From NCBI RefSeq assembly GCF_004341885.1, contig NZ_SLVX01000004.1, positions 186,001 through 250,000 on the forward strand: DNA of 64,000 bases, given 5' to 3'. The stretch's first letter is position 1. The number at the start of each line of letters is the position of its first letter. The position numbers and the translations under genes are program-made. This document shows, one piece after another, positions 19,950 through 29,121 of the stretch. The notes under the pieces are model-generated. The model saw nothing but the letters and a program-made list of their open reading frames with translations, did not search any database and was not told the origin of the DNA. Source of the DNA: Shinella granuli (GTDB lineage Bacteria; Pseudomonadota; Alphaproteobacteria; Rhizobiales; Rhizobiaceae).

Positions 19950-21143
19950 TCAGTCCTCGTCAACCACCCTCAGCCGAAGCTGCCCCGTCCGGGTCTCGAC
20001 GGCCGTCTCCGCAGGCGCGGAAAGCGCCGATGCCGTCTCGAATTCCATGTCGCCGATGCGCGCGCCACGCCGGGTCAGCTTCTCCGTCGAGGTCAGGATG
20101 AGGTCGACATCCTTCTGCGCGGCGGTGAAATGGCCGGAAAGCTTGCGCACCCGGTCGTCGAGCCGCGTCAGGTCGTCCATCAGCCGGGCAACCTCGCCCT
20201 GGATGACATGGGCCTGCTCGCGCATGCGTTGGTCCTTTAGAAGCGCCTGCAGCACCTGCACGGACAGCATGAGCAGCGACGGCGAGACGATGACGATGCG
20301 CGCCCGGTGCGCCCGCTGCACGATGGCCTCGAAATTCTCGTGGATGCTGGCGAAGATCGATTCGGAGGGAACGAAGAGGAAGGCGGTGTCCTGCGTCTCG
20401 CCGGCGAGAAGATATTTTTCGGCGATATCGCGGATATGGGTCTCCATGTCGCGGCGGAACTGCTGTGCCGCGAGCTTGGTGGCCTCGGGCGAGCGCCCGT
20501 CCGACAGCGCATTCCACGCCTCCAGCGGGAATTTCGCATCGATGACGAGAGGCGGCTGGCCGTTCGGCATGCGGATCGTGCAGTCGGGCCTGACGCCGTT
20601 GGAAAGCTGCGCCTGGAACTGGTAGGCGCCTGATGGCATGGCATCGGCGATGATCGTCTCCATGCGCGACTGGCCGAAGGCGCCGCGGGTCTGCTTGTTG
20701 GAGAGGATCGCCTGGAGGCCGACCACGTCCTTCGCCAGCGACTGGATGTTGCTCTGCGCATTGTCGATGACGGCAAGCCGTTCCTGCAGGCGGCGGAGGT
20801 TCTCGTGCGTCGAGCGGGTCTGCTCGGAGATCGACTGGCCGATCCGCTGCGTCAGGCCGTCGAGCCGCGCATTGATCGCCTGGTTCGTCTCCGATTGCTT
20901 CGAGCCGAAGACGTCGGCCATGGCGGCAACGCGGCCCTGCATTTCCGTCTGCGCCTTCAGGAGCTCGGCAAAGCGCAGCTCCGCCATCGCCGCCGCCTCG
21001 CGCTGGCGCGCCTGGCTGCGGCGGGCCGAAAGGAGGCCGAAGACGGCGATCAGCAGGGCGGCGAGCAGCACGAGCGCCGGGCCGGGGCCGCCGAGCCGGG
21101 CAAGCAGGGAGGCGAGCAGCATGTCAAAGGTCGGATCGATCAT
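19950..21143 (-). CDS. rmuC: DNA recombination protein RmuC
   Basis: A 397-residue protein of the RmuC family, implicated in limiting inversions at short inverted repeats. It has one N-terminal transmembrane segment (about residues 18-38), a coiled-coil region (about 45-150) and the RmuC core with a PD-(D/E)XK nuclease-like sequence (LVIDAKFPLEAW). It diverges from def. Confidence 0.94.
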   Translation of the reverse strand: MIDPTFDMLLASLLARLGGPGPALVLLAALLIAVFGLLSARRSQARQREAAAMAELRFAELLKAQTEMQGRVAAMADVFGSKQSETNQAINARLDGLTQRIGQSISEQTRSTHENLRRLQERLAVIDNAQSNIQSLAKDVVGLQAILSNKQTRGAFGQSRMETIIADAMPSGAYQFQAQLSNGVRPDCTIRMPNGQPPLVIDAKFPLEAWNALSDGRSPEATKLAAQQFRRDMETHIRDIAEKYLLAGETQDTAFLFVPSESIFASIHENFEAIVQRAHRARIVIVSPSLLMLSVQVLQALLKDQRMREQAHVIQGEVARLMDDLTRLDDRVRKLSGHFTAAQKDVDLILTSTEKLTRRGARIGDMEFETASALSAPAETAVETRTGQLRLRVVDED

Positions 21144-21268
21144 GCCGCGACCATAACACGGATTGCGGCGGAAACCAGATCATAACGTGAACAGATGCGC
21201 GGGACATGCGGCGCCGGCGACGGTCGAAGCCGATTGAAAGCGTCAAAAAACCGCGCTAAGGAGGCGAG

Positions 21269-21793
21269 ATGACCATCAAGCCGCTGATTATCCTTCCCGA
21301 TCCGATCCTCCGCCAGGTTTCGAAGCCCATCGAGACCGTCGACAGCGAGGTGAAGAAGCTCGCCGACGACATGCTGGAAACCATGTACGATGCGCCGGGC
21401 ATCGGCCTTGCCGCGATCCAGATCGGCGTCGCGCGCCGCATGCTGGTGCTCGACGTCTCGAAGGAGGGCGAGGACAAGAAGCCGCTCGTCTTCATCAATC
21501 CGGAAGTCGTCTCCGCCTCGGATGCCCGCTCGGTCTATGAGGAGGGCTGCCTGTCGATCCCGGACTATTATGCCGAGGTCGAGCGCCCCGCGGCCATCAC
21601 CGTCAAGCATCTCGACCGCGACGGCAAGGAGCAGCTCACGGAGGCCGACGGCCTGCTGGCGACCTGCCTGCAGCACGAGATCGATCACCTGAACGGCGTG
21701 CTGTTCATCGACCACATTTCCAAGCTGAAGCGCGAGATGGTGATCCGCAAGTTCACCAAGGCGGCGAAGCTGCGCGGCAGCAAGGCGCTCTGA
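21269..21793 (+). CDS. def: Peptide deformylase
   Basis: Removes the N-formyl group from nascent proteins. The 174-residue metalloenzyme shows all three motifs: [16 protein letters not shown] with metal ligand Cys94, and QHEIDH with ligands His136 and His140. It precedes fmt and truA in the usual bacterial order; fmt makes the formyl-methionyl-tRNA whose product this enzyme processes. Confidence 0.98.
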   Translation: MTIKPLIILPDPILRQVSKPIETVDSEVKKLADDMLETMYDAPGIGLAAIQIGVARRMLVLDVSKEGEDKKPLVFINPEVVSASDARSVYEEGCLSIPDYYAEVERPAAITVKHLDRDGKEQLTEADGLLATCLQHEIDHLNGVLFIDHISKLKREMVIRKFTKAAKLRGSKAL

Positions 21794-21894
21794 GGCGACA
21801 ACCAGGCGCTTGCCGCCCGGGCTTTGTTTCATGCAATTCCGGCCGCAGAACCGCTTCGCGCTTTTGCTGGACCTGCTTTCCTGGAGGCTGACCG

Positions 21895-22839
21895 ATGGCC
21901 CTTCGCATCATCTTCATGGGCACGCCGGATTTCTCCGTGCCGACGCTTGAGGCGCTGGCGCAGGCCGGCCACGAGATCGTCGCCGTCTATTCGCAGCCGC
22001 CGCGCCCGGCCGGCCGCCGCGGCCTCGAACGGGTGAAGTCGCCGGTGCACCAGGCGGCCGAAAGGCTCGGGCTTCCCGTCTTCACCCCGCTCAATTTCCG
22101 CGAGGAGGCCGACCGCGCAGCCTTTCGTGCGCTGAAGGCGGATGTCGCCGTCGTCGTCGCCTACGGCCTCCTGCTGCCGGAAGCGATCCTGACCGGTACC
22201 CGGCTCGGCTGCTACAACGGCCATGCCTCGCTGCTGCCGCGCTGGCGCGGCGCGGCGCCCATCCAGCGGGCGATCATGGCGGGGGACGCACAAACCGGCA
22301 TGATGGTCATGCAGATGGAGAAGGGCCTCGACACCGGCCCGGTCGCGCTGACCCATCGCGTGGCGATAAGCGACACCATGACGGCCGGTGAGCTGCACGA
22401 TACGCTGATGCAGGCGGGCGGCCCCCTGATGGTGGAGGCCATGGCGAAGCTCGAAGCCGGCGACCTGCCGCTGACCCCGCAGGCGCAGGAGGGCGTGCTC
22501 TACGCGGCCAAGATCGACAAGGCCGAGACCCGCATCGATTTTTCCCGCCCTGCCGGGGACGTGCACAACCATATCCGCGGCCTCTCGCCCTTCCCGGGCG
22601 CCTGGTTCGAGCTGCCGGTCGCCGGCAAGCCGGAACGGGTGAAGGTTCTGGCGAGCGCGCGGGCCGCTGACACCACCGCGAAAGCCGCCGGCACGGTTCT
22701 CGACGACCGGCTCACGGTCGCCTGCGGTGACGGCGGGGCCGTCCGGCTCGTGCGCCTGCAGAAGGCGGGCGGCAAGCCGCTCGATGCGGCCGATTTCCTG
22801 CGCGGCACGCCCGTCGCGGCCGGCCAGGTCATCGGCTGA
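21895..22839 (+). CDS. fmt: Methionyl-tRNA formyltransferase
   Basis: Formylates initiator Met-tRNA using 10-formyl-tetrahydrofolate. The 314-residue protein has the catalytic region with [20 protein letters not shown] and the C-terminal OB-fold-like tRNA-binding domain (from about residue 205). Start 21895 follows GGAGG. Its stop overlaps the truA start by one base, implying translational coupling. Confidence 0.98.
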   Translation: MALRIIFMGTPDFSVPTLEALAQAGHEIVAVYSQPPRPAGRRGLERVKSPVHQAAERLGLPVFTPLNFREEADRAAFRALKADVAVVVAYGLLLPEAILTGTRLGCYNGHASLLPRWRGAAPIQRAIMAGDAQTGMMVMQMEKGLDTGPVALTHRVAISDTMTAGELHDTLMQAGGPLMVEAMAKLEAGDLPLTPQAQEGVLYAAKIDKAETRIDFSRPAGDVHNHIRGLSPFPGAWFELPVAGKPERVKVLASARAADTTAKAAGTVLDDRLTVACGDGGAVRLVRLQKAGGKPLDAADFLRGTPVAAGQVIG

Positions 22840-23582
22840 TGCCGCGCTACCGCCTCCGTATCGAATATGACGGCACGCCCTATGTCGGCTGGCAGCGGCA
22901 GGACAACGGGCACTCCGTGCAAGGCGCCATCGAGGCGGCCATCCTGTCGCTCACGGGCGAGACCGTCTCGATCCGCGGCGCGGGGCGCACGGATTCGGGC
23001 GTGCATGCCATGGGGCAGGTGGCCCATGCGGACCTTTCGCGGGTGTGGAAGGAGCACACGCTGCGCAACGCGCTCAACGCCCATCTCGGCATGGCCGGCG
23101 AGCGGATCGCGATCCTCGATGCGGCGGCGGTGCCCGACGATTTCGACGCCCGCTTCTCGGCGGTGAAGCGGCACTATCTCTACCGCATCATCTCGCGCCC
23201 AGCGCCGCTGGCGCTGGAGGCGAACCGGGCCTGGTTCGTCGCCAGGACGCTCGACCACGAGGCGATGCATGCCGCCGGGCAGATGCTCGTCGGCAGGCAC
23301 GACTTCACGACCTTCCGCGCCGCCCAGTGCCAGGCGAACAGCCCCGTGCGCACCATCGACCGATTGGAGGTGACGCGCAGCGGTGACCTGATCGAGATGC
23401 GCGTCTCGGCGCAGAGCTTCCTGCACAACCAGATCCGCTCCTTCGCCGGCACGCTGAAGCTGGCGGGCGAGGGCAAGTGGACACGGGAGGACGTGCGCGC
23501 GGCGCTGGAGGCGCGCGACCGCAAGGCCTGCGGCCCCGTGGCGCCGCCGGACGGGCTCTATTTCATGGCTGTCGACTACTAG
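22839..23582 (+). CDS. truA: tRNA pseudouridine(38-40) synthase
   Basis: Isomerizes uridines 38-40 in tRNA anticodon arms. The 247-residue protein has the catalytic aspartate Asp52 in [12 protein letters not shown] and the later [13 protein letters not shown] motif. It overlaps fmt by one base and ends 24 bases before the convergent minus-strand membrane-protein gene. Confidence 0.97.
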   Translation: MPRYRLRIEYDGTPYVGWQRQDNGHSVQGAIEAAILSLTGETVSIRGAGRTDSGVHAMGQVAHADLSRVWKEHTLRNALNAHLGMAGERIAILDAAAVPDDFDARFSAVKRHYLYRIISRPAPLALEANRAWFVARTLDHEAMHAAGQMLVGRHDFTTFRAAQCQANSPVRTIDRLEVTRSGDLIEMRVSAQSFLHNQIRSFAGTLKLAGEGKWTREDVRAALEARDRKACGPVAPPDGLYFMAVDY

Positions 23583-23606
23583 GCGGCCCGGAGGGCGAAA
23601 GGCGCA

Positions 23607-24203
23607 TCAGCCCGGCAACGTGCCGAGGAGTTGCTGCAATTGCTGCCCGACGATCATCGGCGGCAGCACGTAGATCGCCGTCATGGCCGAGGCGAGCAGC
23701 GTCTGCCTGCCGACGCACATCCATACGAGGCGGAACTGCAGCACGACGCTGGCGCCGAAGACCGCATAGAGCAGCAGGCCGGCAAAGGGCGCGCTCGTGG
23801 GCTGGACCAGCGTCAGGGCGAAGGGGATCGCCGCGGCATAGGCGAAGGGCACGGCGATCCAGTTGCTCGCCGTCACCACGGTCGCAACGTGCTTGCCGTA
23901 GCCGAGCGGACGCGCGAGCGCCGCCAGAAGCAACAGCGGCAGCAGCCAGCCCGCCACGTCGATCACCAGGAGCTTGATGAAGAAGGAGAGGCCGGCCGGC
24001 GTTCCCGTCGGCATGCTGCCGAGAAAATAGAGCCGCCAGGATGCCCAGATGACGGCAAAGGCGGGAAGGCACCAGGCGAAGGCCCAGAAGGAGCGGACAA
24101 GCCCGCGCATCGTCAGGTCCAGCCAGCCGAACCCTTCCTGCTTCTGCCGCACGAGCAAGAACACGCCGGTGAGATAGTGCAGGACCTCGTCAAGCCCGGG
24201 CAT
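23607..24203 (-). CDS. Integral membrane protein of unknown function
   Basis: A 198-residue hydrophobic protein with five or so predicted membrane segments (about 32-54, 72-95, 100-135 region, 140-160, 170-190). Its first 14 bases overlap the end of dapE, so it is the last gene of the dapD-dapE operon and probably translationally coupled. I see no motif giving a function; it may be an amino-acid or cell-envelope related membrane protein, but the location is the only hint. Confidence 0.85.
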   Translation of the reverse strand: MPGLDEVLHYLTGVFLLVRQKQEGFGWLDLTMRGLVRSFWAFAWCLPAFAVIWASWRLYFLGSMPTGTPAGLSFFIKLLVIDVAGWLLPLLLLAALARPLGYGKHVATVVTASNWIAVPFAYAAAIPFALTLVQPTSAPFAGLLLYAVFGASVVLQFRLVWMCVGRQTLLASAMTAIYVLPPMIVGQQLQQLLGTLPG

Positions 24204-25389
24204 CGCCGAACCAGCGCTGGAGGAAAGTCTCGTAGATCACGGTCAGCGTCTCGAGATCGGCGATGGCCACCCGCTCGTCGACCATGTGCATGGTCTGTCC
24301 GACGAGGCCGAACTCCACGACCGGGCAATAATCCTTGATGAAGCGGGCATCGGAGGTGCCCCCCGTCGTCGACAGCTTTGGCGCACGGCCGGTCACGGCT
24401 TCGACGGCGCCGGAGAGCGAGGCGATCAGCCGGTCGTTGCGGGTGAGGAAGACGTGGCTCGGCCGCTCGGCCCAGGCGATGTCGTAGCGGAGCGGCGGGC
24501 GGCCCGGCCGCAGCCTTTCGTCGCGCGCGGCGGCATCGAGCCGGCGCACGATCTCGGCCATCACGGTCTCGGCCGTCCAGATATCGTTGAAGCGGATGTT
24601 GAAGCGGGCGACCGCCTGTGCCGGCACGACATTCGTCGCGGGATTGCCGACGTCGATCGTCGTCACCTCCAGATTCGACGGCTGGAAATTCTCCGTGCCG
24701 GCGTCGAAGGGCGGATGCATCAGGGCATCGGTAAGCGCGATCACGCCGCGCACGGCATTGTCGGCGAGGTGCGGATAGGCGGCATGGCCCTGCACGCCCT
24801 GTACCGTGATCGTACCGGAGACGGAGCCGCGCCGGCCGATCTTGATCATGTCGCCGAGCTGGTCCGGGTTCGTCGGCTCGCCGACGAGGCAGGCATCCCA
24901 GCGTTCGCCGCGCTCCGCGGCCCATTGCAGCAGCTTGATCGTGCCGTTGACGGCCGGGCCTTCCTCGTCGCCGGTGATGAGGAAGGAGAGCGAACCCTTC
25001 GGGGGACCGTTCTTTGCGATCTGGCGGGCGACGGCGGCGACGAAGCAGGCGATGCCGCCCTTCATGTCGACCGCGCCGCGGCCGAACATCTCGCCGCCGG
25101 CGATCTCGGCGCCGAAGGGCGCATGCGTCCAGGCCGCCTCGTTGCCGACGGGCACGACATCCGTGTGGCCGGCGAACATCAGGTGCGGCCCCTCGGTGCC
25201 GATACGGGCATAGAGGTTCTCGATGTCTGGCATGCCGGGCTCGCGCGCCGTCATGCGCTCCACTGTGAAGCCGAGCGGCTCCAGCATAGCGGCGAGCGCC
25301 GTCAGCGCCCCGCCCTCGGCAGGGGTGACGGAGGGGCAGCGGATGAGCGTTGCAAGATTGGCGATCGGATCGGCGGAGGTCATGGACAT
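24190..25389 (-). CDS. dapE: Succinyl-diaminopimelate desuccinylase
   Basis: Zinc peptidase-family (M20) enzyme that releases LL-diaminopimelate in lysine and peptidoglycan synthesis. The 399-residue protein has the metal ligand His75 with Asp77 in FAGHTDVVPVG, GRGAVDMKGG, and ITGDEEGPA with the catalytic glutamate. It lies downstream of dapD, two steps upstream in the succinylase pathway, with a DUF805 gene between. An internal ATG two codons downstream (25383) is an alternative start. Confidence 0.96.
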   Translation of the reverse strand: MSMTSADPIANLATLIRCPSVTPAEGGALTALAAMLEPLGFTVERMTAREPGMPDIENLYARIGTEGPHLMFAGHTDVVPVGNEAAWTHAPFGAEIAGGEMFGRGAVDMKGGIACFVAAVARQIAKNGPPKGSLSFLITGDEEGPAVNGTIKLLQWAAERGERWDACLVGEPTNPDQLGDMIKIGRRGSVSGTITVQGVQGHAAYPHLADNAVRGVIALTDALMHPPFDAGTENFQPSNLEVTTIDVGNPATNVVPAQAVARFNIRFNDIWTAETVMAEIVRRLDAAARDERLRPGRPPLRYDIAWAERPSHVFLTRNDRLIASLSGAVEAVTGRAPKLSTTGGTSDARFIKDYCPVVEFGLVGQTMHMVDERVAIADLETLTVIYETFLQRWFGDARA

Positions 25390-25473
25390 GCGGTCACGGC
25401 ACGAAAGGGAGGAAGGAGAATCGAGATTTAGCCGATCGGCCGTGCGCTGTCACGCGCGCCCGAAGCGCGCCTC

Positions 25474-25860
25474 TCAGTCTTTCGGCCGGTTGGGCAGGCG
25501 GCCGTAGTCGTTCGGCCCGTTCGTGCCCGGCCAGACCATGAAGGCGAAGAGCGCGAAGAAGGAGATGGCCGGGATGAACAGGCAGATGATCAGCGGCAGC
25601 GGCAGGTTCATGTCGTGCAGCCGCTTGACCGTCAGCAGGACGGAGGACACCGTGGAGACGAGCGCCACGCCGACGAAGACGAAGGACCAGAAGAGGAAGG
25701 AGGGATCCTCCTTCGGCACGATGATGATGCGGGCGAGCGCGGCCGAAAGCAGCATCAGCCAGAAGGCCCAGCCAAGCGCGAAGGGCATCCGGCTGACCCG
25801 GCCGGACCAGCCGAAGAAGAGCCAGGCGAGGCTCGGCCTCTGCTCTTCCACGACCGCCAT
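25474..25860 (-). CDS. DUF805 family membrane protein
   Basis: A 128-residue protein with four membrane helices and the DUF805 pattern: an N-terminal FGWSGRVSRMPFALGW segment and a central TVKRLHDMNLPL motif. Function unknown. It starts three bases after the dapD stop codon and precedes dapE, so it is embedded in the lysine operon, an arrangement I recall as recurrent in Rhizobiaceae. Confidence 0.9.
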   Translation of the reverse strand: MAVVEEQRPSLAWLFFGWSGRVSRMPFALGWAFWLMLLSAALARIIIVPKEDPSFLFWSFVFVGVALVSTVSSVLLTVKRLHDMNLPLPLIICLFIPAISFFALFAFMVWPGTNGPNDYGRLPNRPKD

Positions 25861-25863
25861 GGC

Positions 25864-26721
25864 TCAATCCCGAAGCAGTTCGTTGATGCCGGTCTTCGAG
25901 CGGGTCTGCGCGTCGACACGCTTGACGATGACGGCGCAGTAGAGCCCCGGCGCGGGCAGGCCGTTCGGCATCACCTTGTCCGACGGCATGGAGCCGGCGA
26001 CGACGACGGAATAGGGCGGCACTTCGCCATAGGTCACCTCGCCCGTCGCGCGGTCGACGATCTTGGTCGACTTGCCGATGAAGACGCCCATGCCGAGCAC
26101 GGAGCCCTCGCGCACGATGCAGCCCTCGACGACCTCCGAGCGGGCGCCGATGAAGCAATTGTCCTCGATGATCGTGGGACCTGCCTGCATCGGCTCCAGC
26201 ACGCCGCCAATGCCGACGCCGCCGGAAAGATGCACATGCTTGCCGATCTGCGCGCAGGAGCCCACCGTCGCCCAGGTGTCGACCATCGTGCCCTCGCCGA
26301 CATAGGCGCCGAGATTGACGAAGGAGGGCATCAGGATGGCGTTCGGCGCGATATAGGCGGAACGGCGCACCACGCAGTTGGGCACGGCGCGGAAGCCGGC
26401 CTTCTCGAATTCGTTGACGCTCCAGCCGTCGAACTTGGAGGGCACCTTGTCCCACCAGGACGAGTCGCCCGGGCCGCCCTTGACGATCTCCATCGGGTTG
26501 AGGCGGAAGGACAGGAGAACGGCCTTCTTCAGCCACTGGTTCACCGTCCAGGTGCCGTCCTCGCCGCGCTGGGCGACGCGTACCTTGCCGGTGTCGAGCA
26601 GGTTGAGGGACGTCTCCACCGCATCGCGCACTTCGCCGCGTGTTCCGGTGTTGATGCCGTCCCGTTCCTCGAAGGCGCGCTCGATGGTGGTGGAAAGGGT
26701 GGCGAGGTCAGGCAGGCTCAT
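25864..26721 (-). CDS. dapD: 2,3,4,5-tetrahydropyridine-2,6-dicarboxylate N-succinyltransferase
   Basis: Succinylates tetrahydrodipicolinate in the diaminopimelate pathway. The 285-residue left-handed beta-helix enzyme shows hexapeptide-repeat character ([29 protein letters not shown]). It heads a minus-strand operon of dapD, DUF805, dapE and a membrane protein. The 187-base divergent region toward the LOG gene contains its promoter and a 13-bp dyad TTGATTTCATCAA at 26774-26786. Confidence 0.97.
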   Translation of the reverse strand: MSLPDLATLSTTIERAFEERDGINTGTRGEVRDAVETSLNLLDTGKVRVAQRGEDGTWTVNQWLKKAVLLSFRLNPMEIVKGGPGDSSWWDKVPSKFDGWSVNEFEKAGFRAVPNCVVRRSAYIAPNAILMPSFVNLGAYVGEGTMVDTWATVGSCAQIGKHVHLSGGVGIGGVLEPMQAGPTIIEDNCFIGARSEVVEGCIVREGSVLGMGVFIGKSTKIVDRATGEVTYGEVPPYSVVVAGSMPSDKVMPNGLPAPGLYCAVIVKRVDAQTRSKTGINELLRD

Positions 26722-26795
26722 CGGAATTCCTTAAACTTCGAGGCTTATTTTCGATTGTCGGGATGCCGGAAGGTTGATTTCATCAATCTGCAAAA

Positions 26796-26807
26796 TGCTC
26801 TAGAGCA
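26796..26807. repeat. TGCTCTAGAGCA palindrome, part of a rhizobial interspersed repeat
   Basis: A perfect 12-bp palindrome followed by a CCGGAAAAG tract. From memory, this combination (CTCTAGAGCA followed by CGAAAAG) is a frequently repeated intergenic element in Rhizobiaceae. It lies in the dapD/LOG divergent spacer; a role as operator cannot be excluded. Confidence 0.4.
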
Positions 26808-26908
26808 AGTGCCGGAAAAGATGAAGCCCCTTTCCGGCAGATACTGTCGCACGGGCGCAATGGTAATCCCGTGGGGCCGGAAAGCAGGCCAGCAAGCAGG
26901 AAAATGAC

Positions 26909-27802
26909 ATGGCAAGACTGAAGAAGAAGAATCTGCGCCGCAAGGACGGCGTCTGGGATCCGTTGGCCGACAGCGCACAGGACAAGCACCGCGCCGCCGT
27001 CGTGCCGCAGACGCCGCAATCGGCCCATCCGGCCTACCGGCTTGCCTATGTCGACGACGATTTCCTCTGCCGCGAGGAGCTGCGCCCGGTGCGCCTGCAG
27101 CTCGAATTGCTGAAGGTCGAGATGATGCTCGCCGAGCGCGGCATCAAGTCGACCGTCGTGATGTTCGGCGGCGCGCGCATTCCCGCCCCCGGCCAGGAGG
27201 CCTGGGCGGCGCGCAACGAGACGCAGCGCCTCAATCTCGAAGCCGCCTCGGTCTATTACGAGGAAGCGCGCAAGTTCGCGCGCATGTGCTCGGAAAAGTC
27301 GGCGGAACTCGGCTTCAAGGAATATGTCGTCGTCACCGGCGGCGGGCCGGGCGTCATGGAGGCGGGCAACCGCGGGGCGGCCGATGTCGGCGCGCCGTCG
27401 ATCGGCCTCAACATCGTGCTGCCGCACGAGCAGGCGCCGAACCCCTATGTGACGCCGGAGCTCAGCTTCAACTTCCACTATTTCGCCATCCGCAAGATGC
27501 ATTTCCTGCTGCGCGCCAAGGCCGTGACGGTGTTTCCGGGCGGCTTCGGCACGCTGGACGAACTGTTCGAGACGGTGACGCTGATGCAGACGGGCCGCAT
27601 GGCGCTGGTGCCGCTCATCCTGTTCGGCAAGGAATTCTGGCGCAGGATCATCGATTTCGACGCGCTCGCCGCCTTCGGGACGATCGCGCCCGGCGATGTC
27701 GAGCTGATGCAGTTCGTCGAGACGGCCGACGAGGCCTGGGACATCATCGTGAAGTTTTACGAGAAGCTGGAGGCCGAGCAGGCGGCGGCCGCGCTCGGTT
27801 GA
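26909..27802 (+). CDS. LOG family protein (Rossmann-fold nucleotide phosphoribohydrolase)
   Basis: A 297-residue TIGR00730/LOG family protein. The hallmark PGGFGTLDE motif (PGGxGTxxE) and GGGPGVMEAGNRGA are both present, as in enzymes that release free bases from nucleoside 5'-monophosphates, including cytokinin riboside monophosphates. An extra 95-residue N-terminal region is longer than in compact LOGs. AGGA six bases before ATG 26909 supports the start. Cytokinin activation is possible but a housekeeping nucleotide role is equally likely. Confidence 0.9.
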   Translation: MARLKKKNLRRKDGVWDPLADSAQDKHRAAVVPQTPQSAHPAYRLAYVDDDFLCREELRPVRLQLELLKVEMMLAERGIKSTVVMFGGARIPAPGQEAWAARNETQRLNLEAASVYYEEARKFARMCSEKSAELGFKEYVVVTGGGPGVMEAGNRGAADVGAPSIGLNIVLPHEQAPNPYVTPELSFNFHYFAIRKMHFLLRAKAVTVFPGGFGTLDELFETVTLMQTGRMALVPLILFGKEFWRRIIDFDALAAFGTIAPGDVELMQFVETADEAWDIIVKFYEKLEAEQAAAALG

Positions 27803-27837
27803 TGTTAGGACGATTACGGGCGCCTGCCACCTCTCCT

Positions 27838-27920
27838 CCGTCATGGTCGGGCTCGACCCGACCATCCATCCACCGGCACGTCGGGAATGTGGATCCTCGG
27901 GGCAGGCCCGAGGATGACGG
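27838..27920. repeat. Compound palindromic intergenic repeat (three-hairpin element)
   Basis: Outer arms CCGTCAT and ATGACGG enclose two inner palindromes, GGTCGGG-CTCGA-CCCGACC and ATCCTCGGG-GCAGG-CCCGAGGAT. The unit would fold as a cruciform. The text CGTCAT with CTCGGG..CCCGAG is, from memory, a very common dispersed repeat in Rhizobiales intergenic regions. It sits between the LOG gene and the EF-hand gene terminator. Confidence 0.7.
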
Positions 27921-27972
27921 CAGGGGGAGGGCGACGGTCTGCGCGAAATTTCCGCGCCTTTCGCAAAAAAAG

Positions 27973-27998
27973 ACGCCCCGGTTTTGAAACCGGGGCGT
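27973..27998 (-). terminator. Terminator of the EF-hand protein gene
   Basis: An 11-bp perfect stem of ACGCCCCGGTT and AACCGGGGCGT, with a 4-base loop, is followed on the minus strand by a seven-base T run. It lies 32 bases beyond the EF-hand stop codon. Confidence 0.9.
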
Positions 27999-28030
27999 TC
28001 CTGGTCGGACGTGCTCGTAACGGAGGGTGT

Positions 28031-28984
28031 TTACCGGTTGCCGCGCCTGCCCATCTCGTCGGCGGTGATGAAGCCGTCGCCGTTCCGGTCGCGCTGCTTG
28101 AACATCGCGGCGGCGGCGGTTTCCATTTCCGCCTTGGTCAGCGTGCCGTTCTTGTCGGCATCGGCCCGCTCGAACATGCGGCCGCCCATGCGGTCGATCC
28201 GGGCGTCGCGCAGCGCCTCGCGGGCGGCCGCCTTCGCCTCACCATCCGTCGCCTTTACCTCGCGGACGGCCTTGCGGGCATCGCGGAAGGCCTCGCGCCT
28301 GGCGTCGACCTCGGCCTTCGTCACCTCGCCGTTCTTGTCGGCGTCGAAGCGCTGGAAGGTTTCCGAGGCGCGCTGCAGCAGCTCCTCCTGCGAGACCTTG
28401 CCGTCGCTGTCGGCATCGAGGCGCTTCAGCATGCGCTCGGCACGCTCCTCGCCGCCCTTGCCGTGGCGACCCTTGCCCTTATGGGGGCGGGCATCGGCCG
28501 TGTCGATCGCGCCGTCCTTGTTGCTGTCGCGCCGTTCGAAGATCTTCTGCGCCGAGGCAAGCACTTCCGCTTCGGAAAGCGTGCCGTTCCCGTCGGTGTC
28601 GGCACGGTCGAACATGCGGCCGGCGCCCGGCAGCATGAAGGGGCCGGCGGCCCGCAGCGCCTCGCGTGCCTTGTCCTTGTCGGTGTCGGCCGCGGCACGC
28701 ACGGCCTTGCGGGCATCGCGGAACGCGTCGTGGCGGGCCTTGATCTCGTCCTTCGTTACCTGGCCGTCGCCGTCGGCATCGAAGGTCTTGAAGGTGGCGG
28801 AGATGTTGGTCTTGAACTCGTCGAGCGAGACCTTGCCGTCCTTGTTCGCGTCGAGACGCTCGATCATCGCGGCATGGCGCGGCCCGTGCCGGCCCTCGCC
28901 CTTGGCGGCGAAGGCGGGGGCGGCGGCGCCCGAAAGCAGAAGGCCGGCAGCGACGGCGCCGAGGAGAAGTTCCTTTTTAGCCAT
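28031..28984 (-). CDS. Secreted EF-hand calcium-binding protein with eight EF loops
   Basis: A 317-residue protein with a signal peptide (hydrophobic core LLLGAVAAGLLLSGAAAPA, cleavage likely after AFA). Eight EF-hand loops can be read, such as LDANKDGKVSLDE, FDADGDGQVTKDE, RADTDGNGTLSEAE and RDSNKDGAID. They are arranged as two blocks of four, and the linker FRDARKAVR recurs in both blocks, so the gene arose by internal tandem duplication. Start 28984 has AAGGA six bases upstream; ATGs at 28990 and 28999 are less likely. Probably a periplasmic calcium buffer or sensor; function unknown. Confidence 0.92.
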   Translation of the reverse strand: MAKKELLLGAVAAGLLLSGAAAPAFAAKGEGRHGPRHAAMIERLDANKDGKVSLDEFKTNISATFKTFDADGDGQVTKDEIKARHDAFRDARKAVRAAADTDKDKAREALRAAGPFMLPGAGRMFDRADTDGNGTLSEAEVLASAQKIFERRDSNKDGAIDTADARPHKGKGRHGKGGEERAERMLKRLDADSDGKVSQEELLQRASETFQRFDADKNGEVTKAEVDARREAFRDARKAVREVKATDGEAKAAAREALRDARIDRMGGRMFERADADKNGTLTKAEMETAAAAMFKQRDRNGDGFITADEMGRRGNR

Positions 28985-29077
28985 GGTCATTCCTTTCATC
29001 CATCATCGTCCCTTGGGGAGGCAGGATAGGGGGAATGCCGGCCGGCACCAGTTACAAATTGGTAATTCAAGCTTTTG

Positions 29078-29098
29078 ACGGAAAAGGGTTTTTTCCGT
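29078..29098 (-). terminator. Possible hairpin after the HAD nucleotidase gene
   Basis: ACGGAAAA and TTTTCCGT form an 8-bp stem with a five-base loop, 23 bases beyond the nucleotidase stop. The T run lies inside the stem rather than after it, so termination strength is doubtful. Confidence 0.35.
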
Positions 29099-29121
29099 GT
29101 CGGGAATGTGTCGGGGCTTGC

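Noticed and set aside
26909-27802. LOG protein as evidence for plant-hormone (cytokinin) production
   Set aside because: The PGGxGTxxE motif is shared by housekeeping homologues, and there is no ipt gene or other cytokinin gene in the window.
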